Part shown: positions 45,673 to 55,064 of the stretch, piece after piece
Position numbering within the stretch: position 1 is the first letter of the stretch
How the letters are laid out: the number at the start of each line of letters is the position of its first letter
Source: Asaia bogorensis
Lineage (GTDB): Bacteria > Pseudomonadota > Alphaproteobacteria > Acetobacterales > Acetobacteraceae
Assembly: GCA_945868845.1 (NCBI GenBank)
Contig: CAMBMS010000006.1
Coordinates: 62,001 to 126,000 of the forward strand
Direction of reading: 5' to 3'
DNA length: 64,000 nt
Notes under the pieces: generated by a model
The model's input: only the letters and a program-made list of their open reading frames with translations
What the model was told of the DNA's origin: nothing
Database searches by the model: none
Program-made: the position numbers and the translations under genes

Positions 45673-47070
45673 ATGGTCGATCTGACGCAGGTTTACGATG
45701 TGGTGGTGGTGGGTGGCGGTAACGCGGCGCTTTGCGCGGCGATCACGGCACGGCAGGCGGGTTGCTCCGTGCTGGTGCTGGAACACGCGCCGAAATCTAT
45801 GCGTGGCGGCAATAGCCGCCATACTCGAAATCTGCGCGCCATGCACACCACGCCCACAGGTGTGCTGACGGACACCTATCTGGAAGATGAGTATTGGGAC
45901 GATCTGCTGCGCGTCACCGGCGGGCAGACGGATGAAGGGCTGGCGCGGATGACCATTCGTGCCTCGGCCGCGGTGTTCAAATGGATGCTGGATTCGGGTG
46001 TACGATTCCAGCCCTCGCTTTCCGGCACGCTATCGCTTTCGCGCACTAATGCGTTCTTTCTTGGTGGTGGCAAGGCGTTGCTGAATGCGCATTACATGAC
46101 CGCTCAACGGTTGGGCATCGATATTCTGTATGATACCGAAGTCATACTCCTAAACATGGATGATGGTTTTGTACGTTCCGCCACGTTGACCTGCCATGGG
46201 TTTCCGGAAACCGTGCGCGGCAAGGTGTTTGTGGCATCGTCCGGTGGTTTCCAGGCCAATCTGGAATGGCTGAAGCATTACTGGGGCGAGGCAGCGGATA
46301 ATTTTCTCATCCGCGGCACGCCTTATAATAAGGGCCGGGTGCTGAAAAATCTGCTGGACCAGGGCGTGGCGGCGGTCGGAGATCCGACGCAGTTCCATGC
46401 CGTGGCCATTGATGGCCGCGCGCCAAAATTCGATGGCGGCATCGTCACGCGGCTCGATTGCGTGCCGTTCAGCGTAGTAGTGAACAAGGACGGCAAACGT
46501 TTCTATGATGAAGGTGAGGATGTGTGGCCGAAGCGCTATGCCATCTGGGGTCGGCTGGTGGCGCAGCAACCGGACCAGGTTGCCTATTCGATCATCGATT
46601 CAAAATCGACGACGTTGTTCATGCCATCGGTGTTTCCCGCCATCGCCGCGCAGACGATTGGCGAACTTGCGGAGCGGCTCGGACTTGATCCCCCGACAGT
46701 CATCGATACGATAGCGCAATACAACGCCGCCGTTCGTGCGGGAAAATTCGATAGTACAAAATTGGATGAATGCCGCACAGAAGGACTTGCTCCGCCAAAG
46801 ACGCATTGGGCGCGCAAGATCGACCAGGGGCCATTCTATGGCTATCCGCTGCGCCCGGGTATCACGTTTACTTATCTCGGCGTGCGGGTGAATGAACGGG
46901 CGCAGGTGCTGATGGACAATGGCGCGCCGGCGGCCAATCTGTTTGCGTCCGGTGAGATTATGGCTGGAAATATTCTAGGCAAGGGCTATCTCGCGGGGTT
47001 TGGTATGACGATCGGCACAGTATTTGGCCGCATCGCAGGGGCGGAGGCGGCAAAGCATGTCCGAAATTGA
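45673..47070 (+). CDS. tcuA: FAD-dependent tricarballylate dehydrogenase TcuA
   Basis: A 465-residue flavoprotein of the fumarate reductase / succinate dehydrogenase group. The dinucleotide loop is VVVVGGGNAALCAAITARQAG near residue 10, followed by the His-containing RGGNSRHTRNLR stretch and ASSGGFQANLEW. The C-terminus has LFASGEIMAGNILGKGYLAGFGMTIGTVFGRIAG. TcuA oxidises tricarballylate to cis-aconitate, passing electrons to TcuB in Salmonella. The presence of a tcuB-type gene overlapping by 14 bases supports the name. A related 2- or 3-carboxy acid substrate is possible, since no tcuC transporter or tcuR regulator is adjacent. Confidence 0.9.
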   Translation: MVDLTQVYDVVVVGGGNAALCAAITARQAGCSVLVLEHAPKSMRGGNSRHTRNLRAMHTTPTGVLTDTYLEDEYWDDLLRVTGGQTDEGLARMTIRASAAVFKWMLDSGVRFQPSLSGTLSLSRTNAFFLGGGKALLNAHYMTAQRLGIDILYDTEVILLNMDDGFVRSATLTCHGFPETVRGKVFVASSGGFQANLEWLKHYWGEAADNFLIRGTPYNKGRVLKNLLDQGVAAVGDPTQFHAVAIDGRAPKFDGGIVTRLDCVPFSVVVNKDGKRFYDEGEDVWPKRYAIWGRLVAQQPDQVAYSIIDSKSTTLFMPSVFPAIAAQTIGELAERLGLDPPTVIDTIAQYNAAVRAGKFDSTKLDECRTEGLAPPKTHWARKIDQGPFYGYPLRPGITFTYLGVRVNERAQVLMDNGAPAANLFASGEIMAGNILGKGYLAGFGMTIGTVFGRIAGAEAAKHVRN

Positions 47071-48232
47071 AATCCCGGCGGCGCCGAACAAGATGCCCGC
47101 TATGGCAGCCGCGCCACGCAGCACGGAAGCGGTGTCCGCCGCGCGCCGCTCCATTGAAATTTGCAATGCCTGCCGCTATTGCGAGACTTTCTGTGCCGTC
47201 TTTCCGGCCATGACCTTGCAGCGGGAATTTTCCGATACCGATCTCGGCTACCTCGCAAATCTTTGTCATGGCTGCCGGGGTTGTTATTACGCCTGCCAGT
47301 ACGCGCCGCCGCATGAATTCGGCGTCAATCTGCCACGGCAATTCGCCGAGCTGCGGCAGGAAACCTACGCCGATCATGCCTGGCCACCGGTGATGGGCAG
47401 GCTGTTCCACAAAAATGGCGTAGTCGTTTCCACCGTTACTGCCGCGGCTCTGGCACTGGTGCTGATCCTGGTGATGGTGCTGCAATCGCCAGATATGGTG
47501 TTTGCCGCGCATGAGATGGTACCGGGCGCATTCTATAAAGTCATTCCGTTCGGCATGATGGTCTGGCCCTTTTCCATCGTGTTTTTATTTTCGCTTCTCG
47601 CCATCTTCATGGGTGCACGTAATTTCTGGCGTGCGACCGGTGGCGAGGGGCTCAGCCAGGGTCAATCTTGGATGGAAGCCATCCACGACGCGCTGACCCT
47701 GAAAAATCTAGGTGGCGGCGGGCAAGGCTGCAACGATGTCGATGAGCCGTTTTCGCAGGCGCGACGGCATCTGCATCACACATTGTTCTATGGGTTCGCG
47801 CTTTGCTTCCTCGCCACCACGTTGGGGTTTTTCTATCACCATGTGGGCGGCTGGATTGCACCCTACGATATTTTTCGCCTACCGGTCGTTTTCGGCACCT
47901 TGGGCGGCGTCGGCATGGTGGTCGGCAGCGTCGGGCTGTTCTGGCTGAAGGTTATCGGCGATGACGAGCCAACGTCGAAAAAGCTTCTGGGCGGTGAGGT
48001 GGCGCTCCTGTTCCTGCTCTTCGCCGTGGCCCTGACGGGATTGGTGCTGCTGGCGTTTCGCGCCACCGGGGCGATGGGTATGCTGCTGGCCATCCATCTG
48101 GGCTTCGTGATGGCGTTCTTCTTGGCGCTGCCGTATAGCCGTATGGTCCATGGCGCGTACCGCTTCGCCGCCCTGCTGCGCGCCGCTATCGATCGGCGCA
48201 CGCGCAAGCCGGTGGGAGCAGATGGCGGTTGA
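47057..48232 (+). CDS. tcuB: TcuB electron-transfer protein (Fe-S, membrane-bound)
   Basis: A 391-residue membrane protein that re-oxidises TcuA's FADH2 and passes electrons to quinone. The N-terminal part has two ferredoxin-like clusters: EICNACRYCETFCAVFPAM near residue 37 and NLCHGCRGCYYACQYAPPHE near residue 70. Six hydrophobic segments follow, several with His (RRHLHHTLFYGFALCFLATT, YHHVGGWIAP, AIHLGFVMAF) that could bind heme. The start at 47057 lies inside the end of tcuA, so translation is coupled. A strong hairpin follows the gene. Confidence 0.9.
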   Translation: MSEIEIPAAPNKMPAMAAAPRSTEAVSAARRSIEICNACRYCETFCAVFPAMTLQREFSDTDLGYLANLCHGCRGCYYACQYAPPHEFGVNLPRQFAELRQETYADHAWPPVMGRLFHKNGVVVSTVTAAALALVLILVMVLQSPDMVFAAHEMVPGAFYKVIPFGMMVWPFSIVFLFSLLAIFMGARNFWRATGGEGLSQGQSWMEAIHDALTLKNLGGGGQGCNDVDEPFSQARRHLHHTLFYGFALCFLATTLGFFYHHVGGWIAPYDIFRLPVVFGTLGGVGMVVGSVGLFWLKVIGDDEPTSKKLLGGEVALLFLLFAVALTGLVLLAFRATGAMGMLLAIHLGFVMAFFLALPYSRMVHGAYRFAALLRAAIDRRTRKPVGADGG

Positions 48233-48269
48233 GGACGTGAGTCGGACGTGAAAATGGACCCTGATACCA

Positions 48270-48325
48270 GGTCTCGGTGAGCGTGACCCGACCTTAGCTT
48301 CCGGCGGGCTAAGCTCGCCGAGACC
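48270..48325. terminator. Bidirectional terminator between tcuB and rpmE
   Basis: Inverted repeat GGTCTCGGTGAGC / GCTCGCCGAGACC (12 of 13 paired) with an inner CTTAGC/GCTAAG stem, followed on the plus strand by TTGTTCTT. It lies between converging genes and can serve both. Confidence 0.8.
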
Positions 48326-48331
48326 TTGTTC

Positions 48332-48559
48332 TTACCCCTTGCGGGTGCCGATGCTGGCGAATTTCTTGTTGAATTTGGCGACCTGGCCGCCGGTATCCAT
48401 GATACGCTGGATGCCGGTCCAGGCGGGGTGGGATTTAGGGTCGATATCAAGGCGGAGCGTGTCGCCCGGCTTGCCGTAGCAGGAGCGGGTTTTGAACTCC
48501 GTGCCGTCGGTCATGACGATGTTGATTTCGTGGTACTCGGGGTGGATTTCCGGCTTCAT
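48332..48559 (-). CDS. rpmE: 50S ribosomal protein L31
   Basis: A 75-residue ribosomal protein: [20 protein letters not shown], then [20 protein letters not shown] and [26 protein letters not shown]. It has only one cysteine, so the four-Cys zinc site of the Zn-binding L31 form is absent, as is usual in alphaproteobacteria. The start has GGAGTAGCGTC upstream. Stands alone downstream of the HD-domain gene on the same strand, 97 bases away. Confidence 0.96.
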   Translation of the reverse strand: MKPEIHPEYHEINIVMTDGTEFKTRSCYGKPGDTLRLDIDPKSHPAWTGIQRIMDTGGQVAKFNKKFASIGTRKG

Positions 48560-48656
48560 GACGCTACTCCTGCTGGCGCGGCCGATTGGGACCGGCGGCG
48601 CGAAGGCGGGCGTATAGGGCAGTGGGCGGGTTGGATCAAGTATAGGGGCTGAAACC

Positions 48657-49217
48657 TCAGGCCTGGGTTGGCTCGGACTGTTCGGTGGCGCGTTCGGCCA
48701 TTTGGGCGGCGGCGGCCAATTCGGTTTCCAGCCAGGCATCTGCCCCGCGCAGGCCCGTGGCGACGTGGCGGGACCAGTCGACATAATCCAGGCGGCGCTC
48801 GGCGGACCAACCTTTGGGCGGGCTAGCGGCGAGGGCGCGAAGGTTGGAAATCTTATCCGCGAGTTTGAGGATTTTGGCGCGCGCGCTGGCATGGGCGGCG
48901 TGGTCGATTTGCCGGCGTTTGCGTTCCGCCTTGGGCAGGGTCTTGTCATCGGTGACTTCCTGCACCAGGCCGGCAACATCCGGGTTAAAATGGATGGCGA
49001 TGTCGGTCGCCGGAATGTCGCAATCCTCGATCACGTCGTGCAGCAGGGCGGCGATGACCAGGTTAACGTCCTGGCCCTTGGTGGCTTGCGCGACGAGGAG
49101 GGCGACTTCGAGCAGATGATTGATATAGGGCTCCCCGGCTTCTCCCTTGCGGCGCTGGTGGACGTGCCAGCGAGCGGCGGTGTCAGCGGCATGCAGGACG
49201 GTGATCCAAGGTTCCAT
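48657..49217 (-). CDS. HD-domain phosphohydrolase (MESH1/SpoT-hydrolase-like)
   Basis: A 186-residue single-domain HD protein. Metal ligands appear in order: HVHQRRKG near residue 18, [16 protein letters not shown] (His near 34), and the HD pair in [19 protein letters not shown] near residue 60, then [17 protein letters not shown] and [10 protein letters not shown] near residue 123. This arrangement matches the ppGpp hydrolase domain of RelA/SpoT and the stand-alone MESH1 group. Without the synthetase domain, it may degrade alarmones or other nucleotides. A full Rsh protein is presumably elsewhere in the genome. Confidence 0.88.
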   Translation of the reverse strand: MEPWITVLHAADTAARWHVHQRRKGEAGEPYINHLLEVALLVAQATKGQDVNLVIAALLHDVIEDCDIPATDIAIHFNPDVAGLVQEVTDDKTLPKAERKRRQIDHAAHASARAKILKLADKISNLRALAASPPKGWSAERRLDYVDWSRHVATGLRGADAWLETELAAAAQMAERATEQSEPTQA

Positions 49218-49337
49218 GATATTGTCTCGGGCTACTTCGCGGCGATGGTGCGGGATCGGAGAGTGGGGGGCAAGTTTTTAAGGATCGGGTGGGGCGGGAT
49301 TTGGCCCGGCTGGTATTCTTGACGACGTGGGATCACG

Positions 49338-50915
49338 TCAGTGGCGGAAATGGCGCATTCCAGTAAAGACCATGGCGATGTTGGCAGCATCGGCAGCGGC
49401 GATGACCTCCGCGTCGCGAATGGAACCGCCGGGTTGGATGACGGCCGTGGCGCCGGCAGAGATGGCGGCTTGCAGGCCGTCAGCAAAGGGGAAGAAGGCA
49501 TCGGAGGCGACGACGCTACCCTGTGTCAGCGGGGTGGCGAGGCCGGCTACCTTGGCGGCCTCCTCGCTTTTCCAGGCGGCGATGCGCGCGCTATCGACGC
49601 GGCTCATCTGTCCTGCACCGATGCCCACGGTGGCACAGGCCTTGGCATAGACGATGGCATTGGATTTGACATGCTTACAAACCCGGAAGGCGAACAAAAG
49701 ATCTTTGAGCTCCGCCTCTGTGGGGGGACGTTGAGTGACGGTTTTAAGGTGTTCCGCGGTAATGCGCCCGGCGTCGCGTGTTTGCGCGAGAAAGCCACCG
49801 GCGAGGCTACGAAAGTTAATTCCGGGCGAGGCCGGATCGGGCAAGCCGCCGGTGAGCAGCACGCGCAGGTTTTTTTTTCGTGAGAAGATGGACCGGGCGG
49901 AATCGTCGGCACCGGGCGCGACGATGACTTCGGTAAAGATCGAGGAAATCTTCTCGGCAGCCGCGCCGTCTAGGATGCGATTCACCGCGACGATGCCGCC
50001 GAAGGCGGAGACGGGATCGCAGCGCAAGGCCGCGTCCCAGGAGTCGGCCAGGGTGGTGGTGCTAGCGATACCGCAGGGATTGGCGTGCTTGACAATCACT
50101 ACGGTCGGCGCATCGAATTCCGCAACGCATTCAAACGCCGCGTCGGCATCGTTCAAATTGTTATAGGAAAGCTCTTTGCCCTGGATCTGGGTTGCAGTGG
50201 CGATACCAGGACGTGCGTCGGTGGCGTAGAAAGCCGCCTCCTGATGGGGGTTTTCGCCATAGCGCAATTTCTGGCGCAATGTCCCGGAAATGGAGAAGCG
50301 CGGTGGAAAATTTACTTTCTGTTGCTGCGCAAACCAGGTTCCGATGGCGGTATCATAAGCTGCGGTGCACCCATAGGCTTCACCTGCTAGGGTGCGACGC
50401 AACGCCAGCGACGTGCCACCATAGGAAGAAAATTCAGCCAGCACGGATGGGTAGTGCGACGGGTCGGTCAACACCGCGACAAAATCGTGGTTCTTAGCCG
50501 CCGCACGGATCAAGGCGGGCCCGCCGATATCGATATTTTCCACGCACTCGTCATAGCCAGCGCCGCGCGCGACCGTAGCCTCGAACGGGTATAGATTTAC
50601 TACCACCAGATCGATCGGCGCAATATGGTGCGCCGCCATCTGCGCCACATGTTCCGCCACGTCACGCCGCCCGAGAATGCCGCCATGGATTTGCGGCACC
50701 AATGTCTTGACGCGCCCATCGAGAATTTCCGGAAAGCCGGTACGGTCGGAAACCTCCACCACCGCGACACCGGCATCGCGCAGGGCTTTGGCGGAGCCGC
50801 CAGTGGAGAGGATTTCCACACCGCCCGCCACCAGCGCGCGGGCGAAATCCACCAGCCCGGTCTTGTCGGAGACTGAGATCAGGGCACGGCGAATGAGAAA
50901 TGTACCGGTCATCAT
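49338..50915 (-). CDS. purH: Bifunctional AICAR formyltransferase / IMP cyclohydrolase
   Basis: A 525-residue enzyme for the last two steps of IMP synthesis. The N-terminal cyclohydrolase (MGS-like) domain has [20 protein letters not shown] and [31 protein letters not shown]. The C-terminal transformylase shows [16 protein letters not shown] near residue 220, [13 protein letters not shown] near residue 268 (catalytic Lys-His), [33 protein letters not shown], and ends [15 protein letters not shown]. Two ATGs (50915 and 50912) are equally possible starts. Length is normal. Monocistronic here; the glycosyltransferase pseudogene lies just upstream. Confidence 0.97.
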   Translation of the reverse strand: MMTGTFLIRRALISVSDKTGLVDFARALVAGGVEILSTGGSAKALRDAGVAVVEVSDRTGFPEILDGRVKTLVPQIHGGILGRRDVAEHVAQMAAHHIAPIDLVVVNLYPFEATVARGAGYDECVENIDIGGPALIRAAAKNHDFVAVLTDPSHYPSVLAEFSSYGGTSLALRRTLAGEAYGCTAAYDTAIGTWFAQQQKVNFPPRFSISGTLRQKLRYGENPHQEAAFYATDARPGIATATQIQGKELSYNNLNDADAAFECVAEFDAPTVVIVKHANPCGIASTTTLADSWDAALRCDPVSAFGGIVAVNRILDGAAAEKISSIFTEVIVAPGADDSARSIFSRKKNLRVLLTGGLPDPASPGINFRSLAGGFLAQTRDAGRITAEHLKTVTQRPPTEAELKDLLFAFRVCKHVKSNAIVYAKACATVGIGAGQMSRVDSARIAAWKSEEAAKVAGLATPLTQGSVVASDAFFPFADGLQAAISAGATAVIQPGGSIRDAEVIAAADAANIAMVFTGMRHFRH

Positions 50916-50949
50916 ATCATCCTAAGCAGGCATGCGGCGCCCCATAGCC

Positions 50950-51454
50950 CTAGAGGCCGAGCGCGTCCAGCGTGCGGGCGCTGACTGCCGCTTCATCATA
51001 GCATGGCCTAATCTGCAACCGGCCGGCCGCGCCCATCGTGGCCTGCAGATCGTCATCCGTCACCAGTCAGCGCAACGCCACCGCTAGCGCGGCCACATCC
51101 CCCATCGGCACCAGCAGGCCGGTTGCCACCTCAAACTACCTGCTCCGCCGGACCGCGAACGGTGCAGGCAACCAGAGGAAGCGGCGAAAACATCGCCTCG
51201 ATCACCGCCATCGGCAGCCCATCGAACTGGCTGGCGAGGACGAAGATGTGGGCCACCGCCCGCTGCGCTAGCACATGATCGCGCATGCCCAGTAGGCTCA
51301 GCCGGTCACCCAATCGCCTCGTGCTTGCCGAGACCGGGCGCCGGGCGATCAATATGAAATCACCGTCTTCGCCATTAACGGCCCGATCTCCATAGCGCCG
51401 GCCAATTTCCTCTGGTTCCGCGACCCCAGGGTGAAACCATTTCGCCGGTTTCAC
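50950..51454 (-). pseudogene. GT4-type glycosyltransferase, C-terminal fragment with frameshift and stop
   Basis: The minus strand reads GDRLSLLGMRDHVLAQRAVA, HIFVLASQFDGLPMAVIEAM and VACTVRGPAEQVV, the standard donor-site half of a GT-B family 4 enzyme (Glu of FEGLPMSxIEAM kept). The frame then ends at a TGA; the continuation is found in another frame as TGLLVPMGDVAALAVALR, then an in-frame TGA, then LVTDDDLQATMGAAGRLQIR and LDALGL before the natural TAG at 50950. So one frameshift and one nonsense codon are present, and the acceptor-binding N-terminal half is missing. Confidence 0.88.
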
Positions 51455-53049
51455 GCGAGCTTAGTGATCGCCCATTTCACCATCTGCGGCTCATCGGCAT
51501 AGCCGCTAAGAACCACCTGTTCGCTTCGCCGCGGTTCGGTCCCACCCATATAGATGCTCTCCTCCAGGCTCAACCGCGTCGCCTGCGCGCGCAGCCGCCA
51601 ACCGGAGCCGGAAGGTAGGCGCAGCAGCACCGCCTCGCCATCCTGCTGCAAGCTGGCCTGCACGGTGGGATGCAGATGAAAGCGCAGCGCATAGGGCTGG
51701 CCTGTGGCGGCCTCCACTACGTCCTCGCCGCGAATTTCATCGCCGCTTTGCGCCAACCAGAGTCGGCGATGATGCAACGCGCCAAAGGATTTTTTCCAGC
51801 CATCATGGCTCGCATCCAACCAAAGCGCGCCGTTATCTTCCTGGCGTTGCGCGGTGACTTTTAAAGGCCGCCGGCCCAACCCCTCTGGGTGCAATTCCGA
51901 CGACGACGTGTCAGCGATCACCAGTGTGGAATGCGCCGCCGTGGCGCGCAGCGCGTCGATCCATTCGCGCGAGGCCGCAGGCGCCGCACCGCAATTGACG
52001 ATCAGGCGCTGCCGCCCGACGGAGATTTCCATCCCCAACGTGCCAGCATGGGCGAAACGGTCCACGCCGCGCGCGGCTGGCACGCCGCAATCGACGATCA
52101 GCACGGTGCGCCCCGCCTGCAAACGCTGGAACCCGCCTTCGGCCAGCGCGGTGGGCGCCGCATTAGTGCGCCCGGCCTGCGCCAACACCTGCTCGATCAG
52201 CGTGGCGGATTCCTCGCGGCTGTTATTGAACAACGCCAAGCCACCATCGCCATGGCGGAACAGGCGCAGCACGGGCGCCATGCGCACGATCGCGCCGGCC
52301 AGCTCCGCCGGCGCACCGACTTGCGCGCCTTGAAGCAGCGCGCGGATTTCCACCAGATCCCGCAAGGCGGCCAGATGCGCGCCCGGACTGCGCTCAGCGT
52401 GGCAACCGTCGGGGAGCACCTGGCGCGCCAGCTCGTGTCCCAGGAAGCGCAGCGCGCGGCTCATATACGCGGCATGATCGGGCATGGCGGCGGCGGCGGC
52501 GATCAAACCCTTCAGCGCCGTTAGGGCGCGGCCATCCATTTCCTCCGCCGGCATGCTCGCGGCTAGCCAGCGCGCGTCGGCGAGCAGCCGTGCCATCACG
52601 CGCTGGCGGAACAGATCGTCGGCGGCGGCGAAGAAGAAATCGTAATGACCCAGCCAGGCGGCGATACGGGCGCCGACGATATCGGGGCGATGTGCCAGCA
52701 GATCGGTTGGCGGATTAGCGATCCAGTCGCCCACCAAAGCTCGAGCGCGAAGCCGCGCCGCATCGGTGCCCAGCGCGCGCAGATCACGTAGCCAGGTGAA
52801 GCCGTGCGCATGCGCGCGCATTGCGGCCGGGCCGGTCCCGTCCTGCCAGAAACCGGCCTTCAAGGCCCGCACCGCGCCGGGTAATTCGATCTCCCCACGC
52901 AGCAGCCGCGCGCCGAGCGCGGCGTCGCCGGACCACGGGTCGCGTATCGGCAGGGCCGGCGCGTCAGGCGCGCGGGTCATGCGTAGATGGGACAGCCGCG
53001 CGACGGCTAGGCGCGCGCCGCGCAGCCAGCGACCTGATGCCATAATCAT
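51451..53049 (-). CDS. Heparinase II/III-family protein
   Basis: A 532-residue protein with an N-terminal alpha-helical toroid (WQDGTGPAAMRAHAHGFTWLRDLRALG, DWIANPPTD, HRPDIVGARIAAWLGHYDFFF) and a C-terminal beta-sandwich of the heparinase II/III type (RLIVNCGAAPAASREWIDAL, THSTLVIAD-type segment, LRFHLHPTVQASLQQDGEAVLLRLPSGSGW). Such proteins lie between rpe and purH in Acetobacteraceae, as I recall, and are suspected to act on cell-surface polysaccharide. No signal peptide is obvious. The start overlaps rpe's stop by ATGA. True substrate unknown. Confidence 0.88.
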   Translation of the reverse strand: MIMASGRWLRGARLAVARLSHLRMTRAPDAPALPIRDPWSGDAALGARLLRGEIELPGAVRALKAGFWQDGTGPAAMRAHAHGFTWLRDLRALGTDAARLRARALVGDWIANPPTDLLAHRPDIVGARIAAWLGHYDFFFAAADDLFRQRVMARLLADARWLAASMPAEEMDGRALTALKGLIAAAAAMPDHAAYMSRALRFLGHELARQVLPDGCHAERSPGAHLAALRDLVEIRALLQGAQVGAPAELAGAIVRMAPVLRLFRHGDGGLALFNNSREESATLIEQVLAQAGRTNAAPTALAEGGFQRLQAGRTVLIVDCGVPAARGVDRFAHAGTLGMEISVGRQRLIVNCGAAPAASREWIDALRATAAHSTLVIADTSSSELHPEGLGRRPLKVTAQRQEDNGALWLDASHDGWKKSFGALHHRRLWLAQSGDEIRGEDVVEAATGQPYALRFHLHPTVQASLQQDGEAVLLRLPSGSGWRLRAQATRLSLEESIYMGGTEPRRSEQVVLSGYADEPQMVKWAITKLA

Positions 53050-53717
53050 GCGTGCGCTGCTCCGGCGGCGCGCAGGGCAGCGATAGCGGCGGTATAATCG
53101 GGCTGGCCGAAGATGGCGGTGCCGGCGATCAACGTATCCGCCCCCGCCGCCACCGCGCGCGAAGCCGTCGCCGGGGTGATGCCTCCATCGACGGCGAGAC
53201 CGATATCGCGCCCGCTAGCCGCGACCATCCGCCGCAAAGCGGAAATTTTCGGCAACTGGCTATCTAGAAAACTTTGTCCGCCGAAACCCGGGTTCACGGT
53301 CATGACAAGAAAAAAATCGATCTGGTCGAGCGCCCAAGCGACACTATCTGGCGATGTTGCCGGATTCAGCACCACCCCGGCCCGCTTGCCCAGGCCGCGG
53401 ATCATCTGCAGGGCGCGATGCAGATGCGGCCCGGCTTCCGGGTGCAAGCTGATTAGATCGGCCCCAGCCTCGACAAACGCCGCCAGATAGGGTTCGACGG
53501 GCGAAATCATCAGATGCACGTCGAAGGGCAGCGAACACCGCGCGCGCACGGCGCGGATCAGTCCGGGACCGAAGGAAATATTCGGCACAAAATGCCCATC
53601 CATCACGTCCAGATGCAAATGATCCGCTCCGGCTGCCTGCACCGCCACGACTTCCTCGCCGAGGCGAGAGAAATCGGCGGCCAGCAGGCTCGGCGCGATG
53701 ATGAGGGGACGCGGCAT
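53046..53717 (-). CDS. rpe: Ribulose-phosphate 3-epimerase
   Basis: A 223-residue TIM-barrel epimerase interconverting ribulose-5-phosphate and xylulose-5-phosphate. All family blocks are present: IIAPSLLAADFSRLGEE near residue 6, LHLDVMDGHFVPNISFGP (metal His/Asp) near residue 33, FDVHLMISPVEPYL, VMTVNPGFGGQSFLD near residue 138, and AVDGGITPATASRAVAAGAD near residue 175. Coupled to the heparinase-like gene by ATGA. The gap to rsmB is 45 bases on the same strand, so rsmB-rpe-heparinase may form one operon. Confidence 0.97.
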   Translation of the reverse strand: MPRPLIIAPSLLAADFSRLGEEVVAVQAAGADHLHLDVMDGHFVPNISFGPGLIRAVRARCSLPFDVHLMISPVEPYLAAFVEAGADLISLHPEAGPHLHRALQMIRGLGKRAGVVLNPATSPDSVAWALDQIDFFLVMTVNPGFGGQSFLDSQLPKISALRRMVAASGRDIGLAVDGGITPATASRAVAAGADTLIAGTAIFGQPDYTAAIAALRAAGAAHA

Positions 53718-53762
53718 AGTGATGTTCTAAGCGGCAGCTTCTGACCGAACAAGCGCGGAACG

Positions 53763-55016
53763 TCAGGGTTTTTGCAATCTCGCCGCGAAGAACCCATCCA
53801 TGCCGCCGCGTTCGGCCCATATTCCAGGATACGTGCGCAAAAACCCGTCCGCGGTCCGCGCTTCGGGAATGTTCGTCAATTCCTCGGCAGAGAACGGCGC
53901 GTGCACCAGTCCCAGCCGTGCGCAGGCGGCGGCCACACGGAGTATGCCTTCCTCGGGCTGGAGGGAACACACCGCATAGACCAGCCGCCCACCCGGGCGC
54001 AGTAAAGCCGCAGTCGCGTCCAGTAGCGCGTCCTGCCCCGCCGCTAGCGCCGCAATATCGCGCGGATGCTTCAGATGCATCACGTCGGGATGGCGCCGGA
54101 TCGTACCGGTGGCGCTGCACGGCGCATCCAGCAGAACGGCATCAAATTTTCGTCCAGGCCGCCAGGACACAGCATCTTCTTGCACGACCTCCGCATGCAG
54201 CCGCAGCCGCGTTAAATTTTCACGCAACCGTGGTATACGTGCCGCGTCGCGCTCCACCGCCGTAACGATCGCCCCAGCATCGGCGAGCTGCGCGGTCTTG
54301 CCGCCCGGCGCGGCGCAGAGGTCGACCACGTGCTCCCCCGCCCGCGCCGCCAAAAGTGCCGCGGGCAGTGCCGCGGCTACGTCCTGCACCCAATGATCGC
54401 CGCTCAGGAAGCCCGGAATATCGGCCACCCGCGTGCCCGGTGAAAATCGTACCGATCCTGTTGGCAGTTTCCCCCCGCCCGCTGGCACGGTGGCCCCAGC
54501 GCGCGAGGAAATATCCAGCGGCGCCTCGGATTGGTGCACCAGGGCACTCGCGCGCGCCGCCTTGCCGCCCAGCGCATTCACCCAGGACGACCACAGCCAG
54601 CTCGGTGTATCCAACCGCGGCGAATCTAACTCCGCCATAGCCCCCGGCCCCGCCTCCGCCACCCGGCGCAGCACGGCGTTCACCAGGCCCGCGAACGGCA
54701 CCAGCTTGCGCGCCCGCGCCAGTTCCACGCTGGTCGCCACGGCGGCATGCGCCGGCGTCTTCAGCAGCAGCACGCCCGCCGCGCCGATGCGCAGGATATG
54801 GCGCACCTCCACCGGCGGTTTTTTTTTCAGGAACGGCTCCAGCACCGCATCCAACGTGCCCAGCCGGCGCAGCACCGCGGCGGCCAGCCGATGCCCGGCG
54901 GCGCGGTCGCGCGGCTCCATCGGGGGCAGCGCATCCAGTGCCTCCTCCGACGTGCGGTGCCGGTCCAGTATGGCGGAAAGCAAATCGAAAGCGGCGTCGC
55001 GGGTGGGGTCTGACAT
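53763..55016 (-). CDS. rsmB: 16S rRNA (cytosine-967-C5)-methyltransferase RsmB-like
   Basis: A 417-residue protein. The N-terminal NusB-like RNA-binding domain (residues 1-140; AAFDLLSAILDRHRTSEEAL, RRLGTLDAVLEPFLKKKPP) precedes the SAM-dependent methylase. SAM motif I is VVDLCAAPGGKTAQLADAG near residue 235, motif IV with the first catalytic Cys is LLDAPCSATGTIRRHPD near residue 300, and the second Cys is in VYAVCSLQPEEG near residue 358. It methylates C967 of 16S rRNA. The start at 55016 fits the family; the frame is open for another 185 codons upstream across the divergent gene. It opens 48 bases from the GT39 gene. Confidence 0.93.
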   Translation of the reverse strand: MSDPTRDAAFDLLSAILDRHRTSEEALDALPPMEPRDRAAGHRLAAAVLRRLGTLDAVLEPFLKKKPPVEVRHILRIGAAGVLLLKTPAHAAVATSVELARARKLVPFAGLVNAVLRRVAEAGPGAMAELDSPRLDTPSWLWSSWVNALGGKAARASALVHQSEAPLDISSRAGATVPAGGGKLPTGSVRFSPGTRVADIPGFLSGDHWVQDVAAALPAALLAARAGEHVVDLCAAPGGKTAQLADAGAIVTAVERDAARIPRLRENLTRLRLHAEVVQEDAVSWRPGRKFDAVLLDAPCSATGTIRRHPDVMHLKHPRDIAALAAGQDALLDATAALLRPGGRLVYAVCSLQPEEGILRVAAACARLGLVHAPFSAEELTNIPEARTADGFLRTYPGIWAERGGMDGFFAARLQKP

Positions 55017-55064
55017 GTCGCCCGCTTCATGGCGCGCTTTCCCCCGCGATGCTAGAGTGGAGGG

